NCBI GenBank assembly: GCA_905221605.1 | Contig: CAJNDS010002613.1 | Location: 106,001-170,000, forward strand | Source: Symbiodinium natans | Lineage: Eukaryota; Sar; Dinophyceae; Suessiales; Symbiodiniaceae | Direction: 5' to 3' | Length of the DNA stretch: 64,000 bases | Part shown: one piece after another, positions 50,552-62,275 of the stretch | Position numbering within the stretch: position 1 is the first letter of the stretch | Layout of the letters: each line of letters opens with the position of its first letter | The notes under the pieces: generated by a model | What the model saw: the letters and a program-made list of their open reading frames with translations, nothing else | What the model was told of the DNA's origin: nothing | Databases searched by the model: none | Made by a program: the position numbers and the translations under genes

Positions 50552-50764
50552 TGTTAGGATGATTGGTCAGATCACCTTTGTATCCACACAGAGATGCATT
50601 GGTCACCAGAGGATTGCTGGATCAACTTTGGCTCAAGTCGGAAAACATTGAGCTCGAGTGATTGCATCACACAGCAGAGTTGGTGCTTGTGTTTGTGCTT
50701 GATTGAATTGAGCAGTTCTGAGATCACCTGATTGAGTAGACGATTTCGCTTTTGTAAAATTTCA
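50552..50764 (+). repeat. 3' LTR of the copia element
   Basis: The LTR is 213 bases, identical to the 5' LTR except one base. It is followed by TTAAG and then the G-rich array. Confidence 0.93.
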
Positions 50765-51090
50765 TTAAGGGGGGCTTAAAGGGGGGCTTAAGGGGGGCTT
50801 AAAGGGGGGCTTAAGGGGGCTTAAGGGGGGGCTTAAGGGGGCTTTAAGGGGGGGCTTAAGGGGGGGGCTTAAGGGGGGGGCTTAAAGGGGGGGCTTAAGG
50901 GGGGGCTTAAGGGGGGGCTTAAGGGGGGGCTTAAGGGGGGGCTTAAGGGGGGCTTAAGGGGGGGCTTAAGGGCTTTCACCCTTTCCCCCCCCCCCCCGAA
51001 GGGACCCCCTTTGCAGGGACCCCTTTGAAGGGGGGCTTAAGGGGGGCTTAAAGGGGGGCTTAAAGGGGGGCTTAAGCCCCCCTTTGCCCA
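50765..51090 (+). repeat. G-rich GGGGGGCTTAA array 3 (right of copia)
   Basis: This continues array 2 beyond the copia insertion. It ends with an inverted segment (CTTAAGCCCCCCTTTGCCCA) whose reverse complement resembles the start of array 1. Confidence 0.9.
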
Positions 51091-51108
51091 AAGGGGGGGG
51101 GCCCATCC

Positions 51109-54100
51109 TCGTCTTAACACTCGAGGTGAAACAGTCGCAGGCGCGAAAACCAAAACAAGCAAACTTGTTTGCATTGATCTTACCATGCTGGCTGGATGTT
51201 GAGTTCTTGCAACAAGGGTCTCTGCGCTGGCGGTTGCTTCTTTTGCAATCACGACTTTTCACTTGCTGGCCTGTACAGTTTGATGTTTGGCGCTTTGGTT
51301 TTGGCAAGTTGCTGCGGGTTTTCGTGGTGTGTTTGGTGGTGTTTTTTGGTGACCTTCTGGTTGCACTTGAGCCAAACACTGTGGTGTTTACTGGACTGTT
51401 GAATTTTCCACTGTCTTGGAAGCCAACTTAAAGTTGGTTTGTTTTTTTCGGAAGAATCCACAAGACACCAGTTGTTGGCAAAGTTCAGGTTCAGGCAGCC
51501 TGCTTCTTGTCAGACCTTTGCAGCCTTTCCTGCAAACTGCCAAGCATTTTTGGGTGCTCTGGACTCAGTTCAAGAAGAGTGGTCCGTTGTGCTGCGTTCT
51601 TATTTGCTTTGGTTAAGAGTGTTTTTAGGAATCTTGAAAAGATTGTGTTAACTCGAAAAAAGAGCGGGATATTAAGAGCGTTTTTGGAAATCTTAAAATA
51701 TTTTGTTGAACCTTAGCAATGGAAAAAATCGGCCGCTGCGCGGGGCAGTAAGGGTGTTGAGGAGCAAGTGTGTTTAGCAAGAAGGCCACTTTCTGGCCAG
51801 TTCCCCGGGATAGTGGATTTTATTTGGGAAACGTTTGCTGCAACTGCCTGGCGCGCCTGTGAGGCTGCAGCTCCAACAGTGCCAGTCCTCTGTAGTCTGT
51901 GTACAACACGGAAACCAGGCCTGCGCGGACATAACATGGCCTTGTTGGTCAAGCATTCAGGGCAGCGATTGCGCTGAGTTGCTTTTTGCGCGCTTTCCTT
52001 GATCAGCAAGAGCGAGAACGCCAAGGAGGTGCATTGCGCGTTAACGCAGCAAAGTCTCTGCCCTTACAGCACGCGCTGTGCTGCTATTGTGCAGCAAAGT
52101 CTTTGGTTTCAATTCTCTGCGCATTCACACTTTTCAACCACTGCAAGAAGGTGTACTGAATGCTATGCTATTGCCACGGCCCTGGCGCTTGCGTGGGAAC
52201 TGTCCCTATGGACTTGGGCATTTTAGGTCACGGAGGTTCCTTGCCTTACGGCCTGCCCGTACTCGATTAATGTCTGCACCAGACGTGGCGCAGCATTGCT
52301 ATGGGTGACAGGCAGCTAAGTGATTGGTGCCGGTAGGTTCTTGTTTTCATTGGTCTCACCTCGCTGGCCTTGCGTTAAGTTGTCTTGCAATAAGCGCCAC
52401 TGCGCTAGCGGTTGCTTCTTTGTAGTCACGACTTCTTTTACGCTCGCTGGCTTGTACAGTCTTGACTCTCAATGTGTCTCTGTCGCGTTAGACTGGCCCA
52501 CTGTGCTGCTGATGTAGTAAAAGGGCCCACTTCAAGAAAGAAGAAAGAGGAGACCGCAGTAACCTTCGGAGGAAGGCGCATGGACCCAACAAGCGTGTTG
52601 CAAAGGCCCGTCGGACGCAATCCACACTGCAAGTGTACCGTGGCGCACTTGACTGTGTTTCGACCAGCCAGAGAAAGTAGACATCAGCCGCCATGGTGAC
52701 TCCCCAGTCGGGCTTGTATGGCGTTGCAGGCAGGTGCCGACAACATGGATGCCTGGGCCACGCCCTGCGGAGAGCACATCGCTTTAAAGCCACCACAGCG
52801 TTGCCAGATAGTGCAGAATCGAGCCCTTGCGGCAGTTGCCTGCCTTTGGTTCCAGAGCAGATGGTGAGAGCCAATGCAGCATGCATGGATCCCCAGTGAG
52901 AGCGGTACTGCTGCATGGGTGTCGGAACCGGGCTAAGCAGGGTCCGGGGAGTTTTTGCTGCGCGCCCTCAATCCCTTTCCTTCCGTCCTGATGGCCACGA
53001 AGTTTGGAGGGTCCGCAGAAATCAGAGTCTTGGAGCATGGCCTGACCCATTCCGGGGTAGAGCAATCCCCCCCCCCGCCTTGGTTCTTCCTTCTTCCCCC
53101 ACGGAAAAGTCTGATCCACTGTGCAGCCTCTCCCTCGCGCATGCATTTGAGCTTAACCAGTCCGTCTCATGCTGACGCCTGGTGGCATGCTTCCGCTGGG
53201 CCCTCCTGGAAGCGGCATTTTTGGCGACCCTAAAAGTGCTCCTGTGGGCTGATGGTGTAGTTGAGTGCTTTCGGGGTTCATGGTTCGAAGACGCTTCGAT
53301 GAAGCAATGTGCAGGACTGAGGGCATATTCGGTCAAGGTCAACGGGCTGCCGGGCCGTGGTCTGGATGTGCAAACAGCGTCAGGCAATTGGCTAATTGGG
53401 TTGGTAACACGAGGCTTTGGGGCACTGATCGAGGATTCGGGATATCTCGTGGCCGTTGGGGCGTACTTGCTGCCGGTTGTCTCCAAGTACAGTGAGGCAG
53501 GTCCATTTCGAAGTTCTAGCACAGCTCGCGCTACTGCAAGTGGCATGGCAATGCGCAGGAACCGCCTAAGTTTTGTGCTGGATGTGACAGTCGGCAGAAA
53601 ACGGCCTGTTCAGCACAGCCCAGGTAGCCGCCCACCGAGATTGCGTGCAACTCGCAGTTTACACTTGATTAGTTTGCGAGACGAACCCGAGGCACGTTCG
53701 CCCGCCAAACGCATACGCCGGTCTCGGGCTCAACTGGGCAAAAAAATCATTGCACACAGTTGCACAGACAGCAAGATGATTCCTACTACCCTACTTGCCG
53801 TATCCGCACGATGCAAGCCGCAACCTTCCAGCAGCCGCAGATAAGATGCCTCAGATCACAGCAGTTCAGGGGCGTGAAATTCCTGCTTTTCGCGTGACTT
53901 GCTGAGGCAACCACCTGAGTCGTGGTTGCCCGCAAGACTCCGAAAGACAAGTGGGGGCCGGGAACGACCTGTTTGCATTGCACCGCACTTTCGAGCAACA
54001 CACGTGAAATGAGAGCTTGTTGCATTGCATTTGTAGATACTCTCAAATGCCTTAAGATGAGAGAGCTTGAACGTTGCGTGTATGCTTGTTTTGTTAACAC

Positions 54101-57005
54101 GCATTATTCGATCTTCCTTTGTGCGAAACATGTCTTCATGAAACTGTTCAGGCCCCAGAGCACACACCACACTCCACTCCCAAATGCCAAGGCTGCCATA
54201 GAGTTGTCACCACTAATCACAATGCCCATGCACTGCTCGGCAAGAGTCATCAACTTTTCGCCATCGTTTCATTGCATGCTTGCTGCATTGTATGTGTAGA
54301 TCCCTTAAACTGCTCGAGTGCCTGAACGAAGGTTTTAGAGCCACAAAAGCACATTAGCAGACAGCAGAGAACAAATTACTCAAACAACTGCTAAGTGGCC
54401 GTAATTGCTAAGCAGATGTCTGTGAACAAATGTTGGGATTCTCAGGTGTTAAGCACATGCTGCGGTTTGTATCTCAACAAATGTGAATCAAAAATTCGTC
54501 AAGCAGATGTACATCGTGTGTGCTTGTCCGGTGAACGCTGTGCCGCGCTTGTAGCTTCGTGCATACCCCTATCTGTCCCCATTCCCTGGGCACCCGTCTG
54601 TTCAGTGCATAGGGCTTGTGGCATTCTCTGGACTTTCACTGGTTGTTAAACGAGACATTGGATCCGAGCCCGGCAATTTTGATCTACAAGATGCAAGTCT
54701 AGGGTCCGAGGTTCGGGGGCTCAAGGCGATTTAGAGCGGCTTCCAACCACACAGGCACTGTTGAGTATTTGCACGACGGCTGCAAGAAATGGGTCAACAA
54801 AAAACCGTCTAAGAACAACGCCTTGACGGTAGCTACCCTGAGTCTGCGATTAACCACCAGCGAACCCCGTCGGTTGGACCAAGGTTGAAGTAGTGAGCCT
54901 GGCCCGCGAGCCGACAGAAGTGGGCCTTTGGGCGCCGCACAGGTCCTCGAAGAACTCAAAGCGGGATGCACTTTCCACTACTTCAATGGCATCTTACGCG
55001 TTGCCATGGCAGCGTCTCCCCATCCGTGTTCGTATCAACGTCCGCAAGCTTGCCGTTCTGCTCCGGATCGCCAAAAGCAAGTACCCTGTGCATCTCCCAG
55101 AAGAGATTCTCTTGCTTCAGCGGAATCCAAACCAGGTTGTTTGTACTCAGTGCAAGCATTGCGCATGTTGCTAACAAGCTGCGGAAATGCGGAGAGGTCA
55201 GCCGTGAAACTTTTGCTAGCAATGGTTGCAGTCCATTCATTCAAAGTTCATTCTTCTTGGTGGTGCAAGTTGTCAACATTGCTTGTAGGCCTGCCTCACT
55301 AGGTAGGTTCGGCCGACCATCGCTTTTGTCGGCATGATCGCATGAAAAAGCATACCTCATTTGCTGTGGATCTTGTGACCGCTTGGACAGCTCGGAGAAC
55401 ATTATTTTTCCTTGTTTGTTTTTTTTTGTGTGTGGGTGGGTGTGTGTTAGGGCATGCCGGAATGCGGAAACATGCTTTCTCGGCTCGCTCAGCTTCCACA
55501 AGTGCCTTGTGCCAAGATGTTGGCACGGCGCAGGCCCAGCAAAAGCTGTGCGCCTGTGTAGCTAAATTAAACGAGGCTGGTGCTGGGCTGAGTACCAAAA
55601 CTTGAACAACCCTTGAGCCACACACACCTTAGCTTGACACCTACATACAGCTCGTGTACTACCACAACAGCAACAGGCAACAACCATTCGGTACTCAGTA
55701 CTCTCCACAGTACAAGCAGTGAGCCCCTGAACACGATACCAGCCCAGCGCGGCATCATGGGAAATTATGGTGCACGTTCGCAATGTTGTTCTGGAGACCA
55801 TCACGCAGGCCTGTGACGCGTACATGTGTCGTAGAGTACCCCACATGCAGCGGAGTGGTAGTTGAGGAAGTCTTCATACTTAAGTTGCCCATTTCAATTG
55901 AGATGTCACAGTGGCTGCTCGTGTCAGGCAAAGAGGATGAAGATGATGGCCGGGGAGAAGTGAAACCGGTAGAAGACCCACCCTTGCTTCCTTCGACTCC
56001 GAAGACACCGAAGACGCCCAAGGTTTCGGCTGCAGTTTCAGCTGAGTTCGAGGGTTTCAGGTGGATGTTTCGATTGTTGGTACCGTTGTTCCACTCGTAC
56101 TTATGCAACGTGTTACGCGTTGACGTTTTTTTGCTTTGCACGCATGCTAGCTGCAGCAGTGTTTTTGACTTGCATGCAGGACAGCGATCCTTCAAACGAT
56201 TCAAAAGAAGTCAGTTTGGAAAGGAAAAAGCTCAGAGCTGCTTGGCGTAGTTGCGTACTGCTTGGCGCAGTTGCGTACTTGTTGTTGCTTTGTACTGCAC
56301 GACCACGGTGCATGCATCTTTCTTCCACGGCTTGTGAGAAGTGGATGACGGCAGTGAACTGGTCTTTTTTGGCCGACTGGGTCTCACAGTTTGGATACAC
56401 ATGCTACGCTTGTCACTCGCGAGGCAAGAACCTGGGTACAAGACGTTCCCAGCAAAGTGCAAACACTCACAATGAACTTGAAGAAACCTCCTGGGAAGGC
56501 AAGGCATGCTCGCATGAGTTCCACTGCCTCAGTACGGCATCTCGCGACCTCGGTGCTGGGCAGGAAAAATCGGCCAAGCTTGGCTTGGACATAGATTATG
56601 CGGAGGCGCTACTCAAGTTCTGAAAGCATGGCATAGCAGCTGCTTCCAGACATTTCCAGACGCTGATGAAAGGGCGCACACATCTCAAGCACAGCTTTCC
56701 CTTGTATTTTCTTGCCTCAGGAAGCAACTGCGATACCAATCGTGGAAGTAAATGGTGGGCTTGCCGGACAATGGAATGAGGACAACCCGATGAGGATAGT
56801 AAGGACCGCCCTGGCTCACTCACATGCTGTTTTTCACTGAGCTTTCTGCGAGCTTTCTGCAAAAAAATCTGGATTTTACAGCTCGGAACAGAGCGTTGTT
56901 GTGTTTTCTAAACGTTCGATGTCATTGCAGGAGCGGTGATTGCATCGTGGCGTTGGGCTTAGAATCCTCGAAGCTTGATTGTGGGCAATTCAGCACGTCA
57001 ATCTT
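51109..57005. other. No supportable gene; short dispersed repeats
   Basis: I find no frame with a recognisable domain. A 75-bp segment at 51210-51275 (GCGCTGGCGGTTGCTTCTTT, then CACTTGCTGGCCTGTACAGT) recurs at about 52384-52465 with some 80% identity. A 24-bp tandem duplication (CTGCTTGGCGTAGTTGCGTA) lies at 56238-56280. The largest open frame (53182-53844, 220 codons) is Arg/Ser-rich without features and I do not annotate it. Confidence 0.4.
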
Positions 57006-57110
57006 CCCTAAACCCTAAACCCTAAACCCTAAACCCTAAACCCTAAACCCTAAACCCTAAACCCTAAACCCTAAACCGTAAACCCTAAACCCTAAACCCT
57101 AAGCCCTAAA
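57006..57110 (-). repeat. Interstitial telomere-type repeat (CCCTAAA)n
   Basis: About 15 units of CCCTAAA, with one CCGTAAA and one GCCCTAAA variant. TTTAGGG is the telomere unit reported for dinoflagellates and plants. Confidence 0.9.
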
Positions 57111-58200
57111 CGGAGGCTGTGAATGGCATCTCGAAAGATGTGCCAAACATGCTCAAGACCTGCCTGACATGCGGTGCCCTGGAGCTTTTGATCGTCAAAG
57201 GCGGGGCTTCACACAAGCACTTGTGAAGAATCGTCATCGTCATCGTTGTCCCTTTCTCCCTTTCCAGCGTCCATCCGGACTTGTACACTGTTCTGAGCGC
57301 GAAGCTTGTGATTTGCATGCCGCACATGCTGAACTTTCTCGTTGCCTGTGTGCTTGCTGGGCATCTTTGTGTCACAGGCGCATTCTCCCAACGCCTCAAG
57401 GCGAGCACTCATGCTCTAACGATGACAGCTGATAGTATTCGCGCCACTAGTCATCCATTGGTCACCGCGTCCATGCGTAATGTGTGACTGTGTGGTACCA
57501 TTCCTGTATTTTCGATGTGCACACACACAGACTTGCACACATACCCACGTCCGTACTTGCACACACGTGCACGCACACAAACGCACAGGAACACTCACCC
57601 ACTCACCTTGTATACATTGCTGCCATCAAATTTGGACGTCCACGCACGGCAAGTAACGTACAAGTTTTTCGGGTGTTGAGGTAGAAAGTGGATGAAACCT
57701 GGTTTACGTGGATGATGCTGCTTGGTGTTGCTCGCTGCGGTACCGCGAGGCTGCGTGGTGTTATCTAGACGCCATGTAACATGCGCTGTTCATCGGTACA
57801 TCATCGTGGTTAGCTCAAGCATTTACAGCACTGATTTGTTTTTGCAGCATTGCACCGGGGAGAAGAGAGAAAGCTCAAAACATCGCCCCGTGCTTGCGCA
57901 ACATCTCCTAGCGGAGCAAGTTGCGCTCGAACTTTTTGAGGCTGTTGGAGAAGAGAGACAGCGAAGGAGCAGAAAAAGAAAAGACAACACAACAAAGAAC
58001 CAAAAGGGAAAGAGATATAATTTATAGACAGAGAAAGAGAGAGTACGAACTCCACTGTTTCGACTTGGTCTGCAGGAAGGAAGGAAGGAGGAAGAAAGAA
58101 GGAAGGACAGAAGGAAGGGCGGAGGGAGGAAGGAAGGCAGGAAGGAAAGAAGGAAAAGAGAGGAAAAGGGAAAGAGATGAAAAGAGAGAGAGAGCCAACG

Positions 58201-58239
<39 letters not shown>

Positions 58240-61200
58240 AAGAGGAAAGAGAGATAGAGAGAGAGAAAGAGAAACCGAGAGACATCCGCTTCTGTTGTGG
58301 TGTCGGAATGAACGCGCGGACAAAGATTCGCCCAGCCCATGAAACAGTTGGACAGTTGCACAGTCCTTGCTTGCACACACACTTTCGGCTTTCATGTCAG
58401 TTGTCTGGTTTGCTTCTCAAGGCTTCCTCATGCAAACGTAGCAGGTGACTTTCAGGCATGAAAGAAAGGTGAGTAGTTCCGGCTGGTGGTGTCTGTCTGT
58501 GTGTGTGTGTGTGTGTTGTGAAACGTGCGCAGACGAGATAAAGGGTATACAAGGTTGTGCTTACCTTTTTTGTCCTTATTCTTGTTATTGTTCTGGTTCT
58601 GGTCGTCGTTGTCGTCGTCGTCGTCGCTTTTCTTGGTTATGCCGCAGTTATGCTGTCGAACCTGCGGCAGGCACGACAGACGAGTCCTGTCCTTGGCATC
58701 AGGGTTGCTGTGCTGCTGCTGCTGCTGCTGCTTCTGCTGCTGTTTCATGCACTCAGATCCCAATCATGTCGGTGTTGTGTGATGCAGGATGCGTCGCCTT
58801 CGTAATTAAGGTCTGGCATGGAGCCAGTGGCTTCTGGACTGTTAGCAGCCGAGGGGTACTACCAACAGGCCTGGTCTGAAATGGGTTATGACAGCAATGT
58901 TGAGTTTGGCCGTTTGGGCTGTATTGCATCTTTGAATGTCGGCGACATTATGTTATTCTTCAGAGTCTTCTTGTCAGGTGGAAGCCAAGCAAATGGCGGC
59001 GGCGCAGTCAAACGCTGCCAGCAAGGAGAATCCGAACAACCAGGCGATCCCCCAGCCGTTGTAGCAGTCTATGATGTGCTTCTGACAAGTTAGATCTTTG
59101 GGTTTGGGATGTGCATGTATTACGAGCATGTGGCAATGTGTGTGTACGTAACATCGCAGCACATACGGCTTGACACATCTTCAAAGATTGGACGACGCTG
59201 CGGATCAGGGAAGAGTGCCGCTATTGTTATATAGCAGAGCCTGCATGGGCACCGAGCGAGTTCTGCCCAAGAAAAGTGGCTTTGTAGTTGATTCAATAAA
59301 TAAATCTTTAACGCAAGCTATTGTTCATCACCGTTCCTGCTTGAAAGGCTGTTCCAAGTTGAACAAATCATTCTGAAAACAAATCGTGAATATGTTGATG
59401 TTGCGCCAAAACGCATGAAGTCTGTGATGACGTGTGCCATTCCAGTATGCAATTGCTTGAAGTCATTCAGGTTGTATGTACCTGGATGAGACCTGTGCAA
59501 CGTTGACAGCTGCATCAGTGAATGAGATGTGGTGTCAGCGTGCACGCTTCTTCATGCTCTTCCTGAAAAAACCACTAGGCACAGAAGGGCAGAAACTCAA
59601 CAAGTGCAAGCGCAAGTCAAGTGTAGTTGGTTGTGCAGTTGTGACTGTGTGTGTGTGGGCTAGTGTGGACGTGTGGGTGGGTGAGCGTGGTGGCACTGAC
59701 GCTGGCAGGCTACTGGGAGCCAGGGCCAGTCGGAGCAAGTCGCCTCCGGCTTAGGATATCCCGTGGCCATGGGCCTTTTCGTGAATGCAGGGGACACGCT
59801 TACGATCACTATTATTAGTATCATGATTCGTATTACTCGTATCATAGTCCGTACCGTAGTCTAGTATTGTTGTAGTTGAATGCTTCGGGCAGGATCGCGT
59901 AGGTCGAGCCTAGCCGCCCTAGCATTGACGCCGCCTCGGTGTGTTTCTGAGGCCCCAGAGGACTTGGCCAGGTCGTTGGCCCGGAAGCGGACCTTGAACT
60001 GGTTCGTGCGTGGCTGACCAATGCGGGACGTGAGCCAGGTTGCGTGCCTTTTGGCAGATGGCATTGTGTTAGGACAGTAGATGTTACAACATTTGCATTT
60101 GCATTCGGCCCGTTGCCCTAGGCCAGGTTGTTATCTGTTTGTTCTGCTCATCTACTACTAGTGCGGTCGGTACCGGATGTACTCTGTGAACGTGATGATC
60201 GCGGTGCCACTGCCGTTGTTGAACGTCAGTGCGATATGTTCAACAATCGACTCTTCAGCTGGCCTTCCCCAGATGGAGGGAGCCCCAGTTGTGGCGATGA
60301 TTGCCCCCCTCCCATAAGGGGGAATGGAAGACCATCAGGAATGCATCAGGAGATCAGACAGCAGGTGTGTAGGCTTAGGCTGATGATGATGTCTGTTTGC
60401 CCTCGCAGCTGTCTCACTCGGCATAACAGAGTCTCACATCCGCGAAGTTTAGGCAACTTCGCCAACAGAACGCAGCGAGTGGTTTCGCTGAGGATTGGTC
60501 CGGAAGTAATGCTTGTCAACTACGGATCGGCATCCAACTCTAAGCCTTCCAATGTTGCAACTCACGCGTGGCCTGATTCTTCAACGAGTTTTCAGATTTC
60601 AAAGACATGGTCAGCTGGGAGCAGCGGCACGCCGACCCAGCTGCACATCGTCTACGTTGCTGTGGTGTGTCTGACATCTGTCTCTCTCTCTCTCTCTCTC
60701 CTCGCTGCGGCGCTCACTTTTTGCTTTTCGCTTTCTGCTTTCCTGCCACTCCTTGTTTGTGTCGTACCCATGGTCACTCTGTGTCTCCTTCCTCCTGTTC
60801 TCTCCCACGTCTCACAACCAAAACGACCGTCTTATGCCAAACCGGTGGTTGCCACAAGGCACGTTGGGAAAATCAAGGGATTGGGCACTGCATTCTCGAG
60901 ACGCAGGACACGTTGCATGCGCAGTGTCCGTTTACAGTGATCCCTGACTACGGTTCTGCCTTGCTCAAGAGATGGCTCAAGTCAGAAGCGTGCATGAGGC
61001 TTCGAGATAAGCCACCTGAACAAGAACAGTTCAGGCGCCTTCCATAGTTCTAGCCGAGTCGTCTACAGTGAAGAAGGTGCAAGAGGCTGGTTTTTGATAA
61101 TCCTTGCAGAAGCTCGCCACAGACAGCAAGTACAGATGCCAAAAAAGCTTCGTAGCTCATGTCTGGCCATACCGATCCTGATGATGTGACTCTGACGGAG

Positions 61201-61540
61201 GACCTGGCCAAGAAACTGTGCCAAAGCTTTCGGAAATCCTGGGAGCTTTCGCTTGGAGAACTCGGCCAAAGCTGTCGAGAGGCCTGTATGCTGGCAATCG
61301 GTTTCTCTACAGGTTTGCATGTCATGTTAAGCTGCTGTTTAGATTTGTTTGTGGTGGTTTGGCGGCAATGGATGTCGGCTTAGGCTCGGTAGAATGGTGT
61401 TACAAGATCTTCTTCAGTTTGGGACACGCCTGAATTGAAGTGAAAAAAGTGTGGACCCCTAATATAAGCCCCAAAATAGTAGGACTCCACCCTTTTGTAA
61501 GGACCCCCAATAAGGTGCCGCTAATTTCGGAAACCGCTAA
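57111..61540. other. No supportable gene; microsatellites
   Basis: The stretch holds CA-rich sequence at 57515-57590, a GA/GGAA-rich block at 58065-58290, (GT)n at 58497-58516, GTC/CGT repeats at 58598-58626, a CTG run at 58709-58742 and (CT)n at 60680-60700. Open frames over the GA block on both strands are low-complexity artefacts. Confidence 0.45.
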
Positions 61541-61613
61541 CCCTAAACCCTAAACGCGAAACCTGAAACCCGAAACCCTAAACCCTAAACCCCTAAACCC
61601 TAAACCCTAAACC

Positions 61614-61687
<74 letters not shown>

Positions 61688-61835
61688 ACCCCAAATCCTA
61701 AACCCTCAACCCTCAACCCCTCAACCCTCAACCCTCAACCCTCAACCCTGAACCCTAAACCCTAAACCCCAAACCCTAACCCTAAACCCTAAACCCTAAA
61801 CCCTAAACCCCAAACCCTAAACCCTAAACCCTAAA
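61541..61835 (-). repeat. Degenerate telomere-type block (CCCTAAA / CCCTCAA)
   Basis: CCCTAAA units flank a run of about 18 CCCTCAA variants (61614-61745), then return to CCCTAAA. The variant run looks like a local expansion of one mutated unit. Confidence 0.9.
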
Positions 61836-61947
61836 GAGTCCACGGCTGTCTCTGCCTGAGGCTGTCGCCTCGGTCGGTCTGGCAAGCCCGTGCACAGCTC
61901 CCGCGGAGGCCCGGCCATGGCCCTTGCCGAGATCGAGCCCAGAACAC

Positions 61948-62015
61948 TTTAGGGTTTAGGGTTTAGGGTTTGGGGTTTGGGGTTTAGGGTTTAGGGTTTA
62001 CGGTTTAGGGTTTAG
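61948..62015 (+). repeat. Telomere-type repeat (TTTAGGG)n, inverted relative to the previous block
   Basis: About nine units including TTTGGGG variants. It lies 112 bases after the CCCTAAA block and in the opposite orientation. Confidence 0.9.
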
Positions 62016-62016
62016 A

Positions 62017-62275
62017 ATAAGAAGTATGAAAAAATTATAGATATAATAACAATATTTAAAATGGCAATAGCAAGAAGCACAATCTTGATACCAACAATAG
62101 TAAAGATCATCATCATAAGAATAGTAAGAGTATTCAGAATATTGATAGTCTAATCATATAAATAGTTTAGTCATGATGCATTACTAATTTAAGAATATTA
62201 ATAATCTAGTAGCAACATTGACCATCTCATGATATTATTAGTCAAATAATACTAGTAATCCAAGAACTCACAATG
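62017..62275. other. AT-rich island
   Basis: About 260 bases are dominated by A and T (ATAATAACAATATTTAAAAT; ATATAAATAGTTTAGTCATG), unlike the GC-balanced surroundings. It begins immediately after the telomere-type block. No gene or tRNA is seen. Confidence 0.6.

Larger units (their letters stand above)
41892..50764 (+). mobile_element. Ty1/copia LTR retrotransposon, young and nearly complete
   Basis: Two 213-bp LTRs (TGTTAGG...ATTTCA) differ by one base (T/C in GATCACTTG/GATCACCTG). Flanks are TTCAG on the left and TTAAG on the right, a 5-bp target duplication with one mismatch. A primer-binding site follows the left LTR. One 2041-codon Gag-Pol frame holds Gag, protease, integrase, RT and RNase H in copia order (integrase before RT). 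Two further ORFs lie between pol and the 3' LTR. The whole element is strongly enriched for ATTG on the plus strand. Confidence 0.93.

Noticed and set aside
53182-53844. 220-codon open frame
   Set aside because: No domain, no context and unremarkable composition; probably chance.
57810-58450. 190- and 175-codon frames over the GA-rich block
   Set aside because: Low-complexity Ser/Leu/Phe or Arg/Glu runs in overlapping frames on both strands; a microsatellite artefact.
61541-62015. Ancient telomere-telomere fusion
   Set aside because: Fusion gives TTTAGGG followed by CCCTAAA; the order here is reversed and a unique spacer intervenes.
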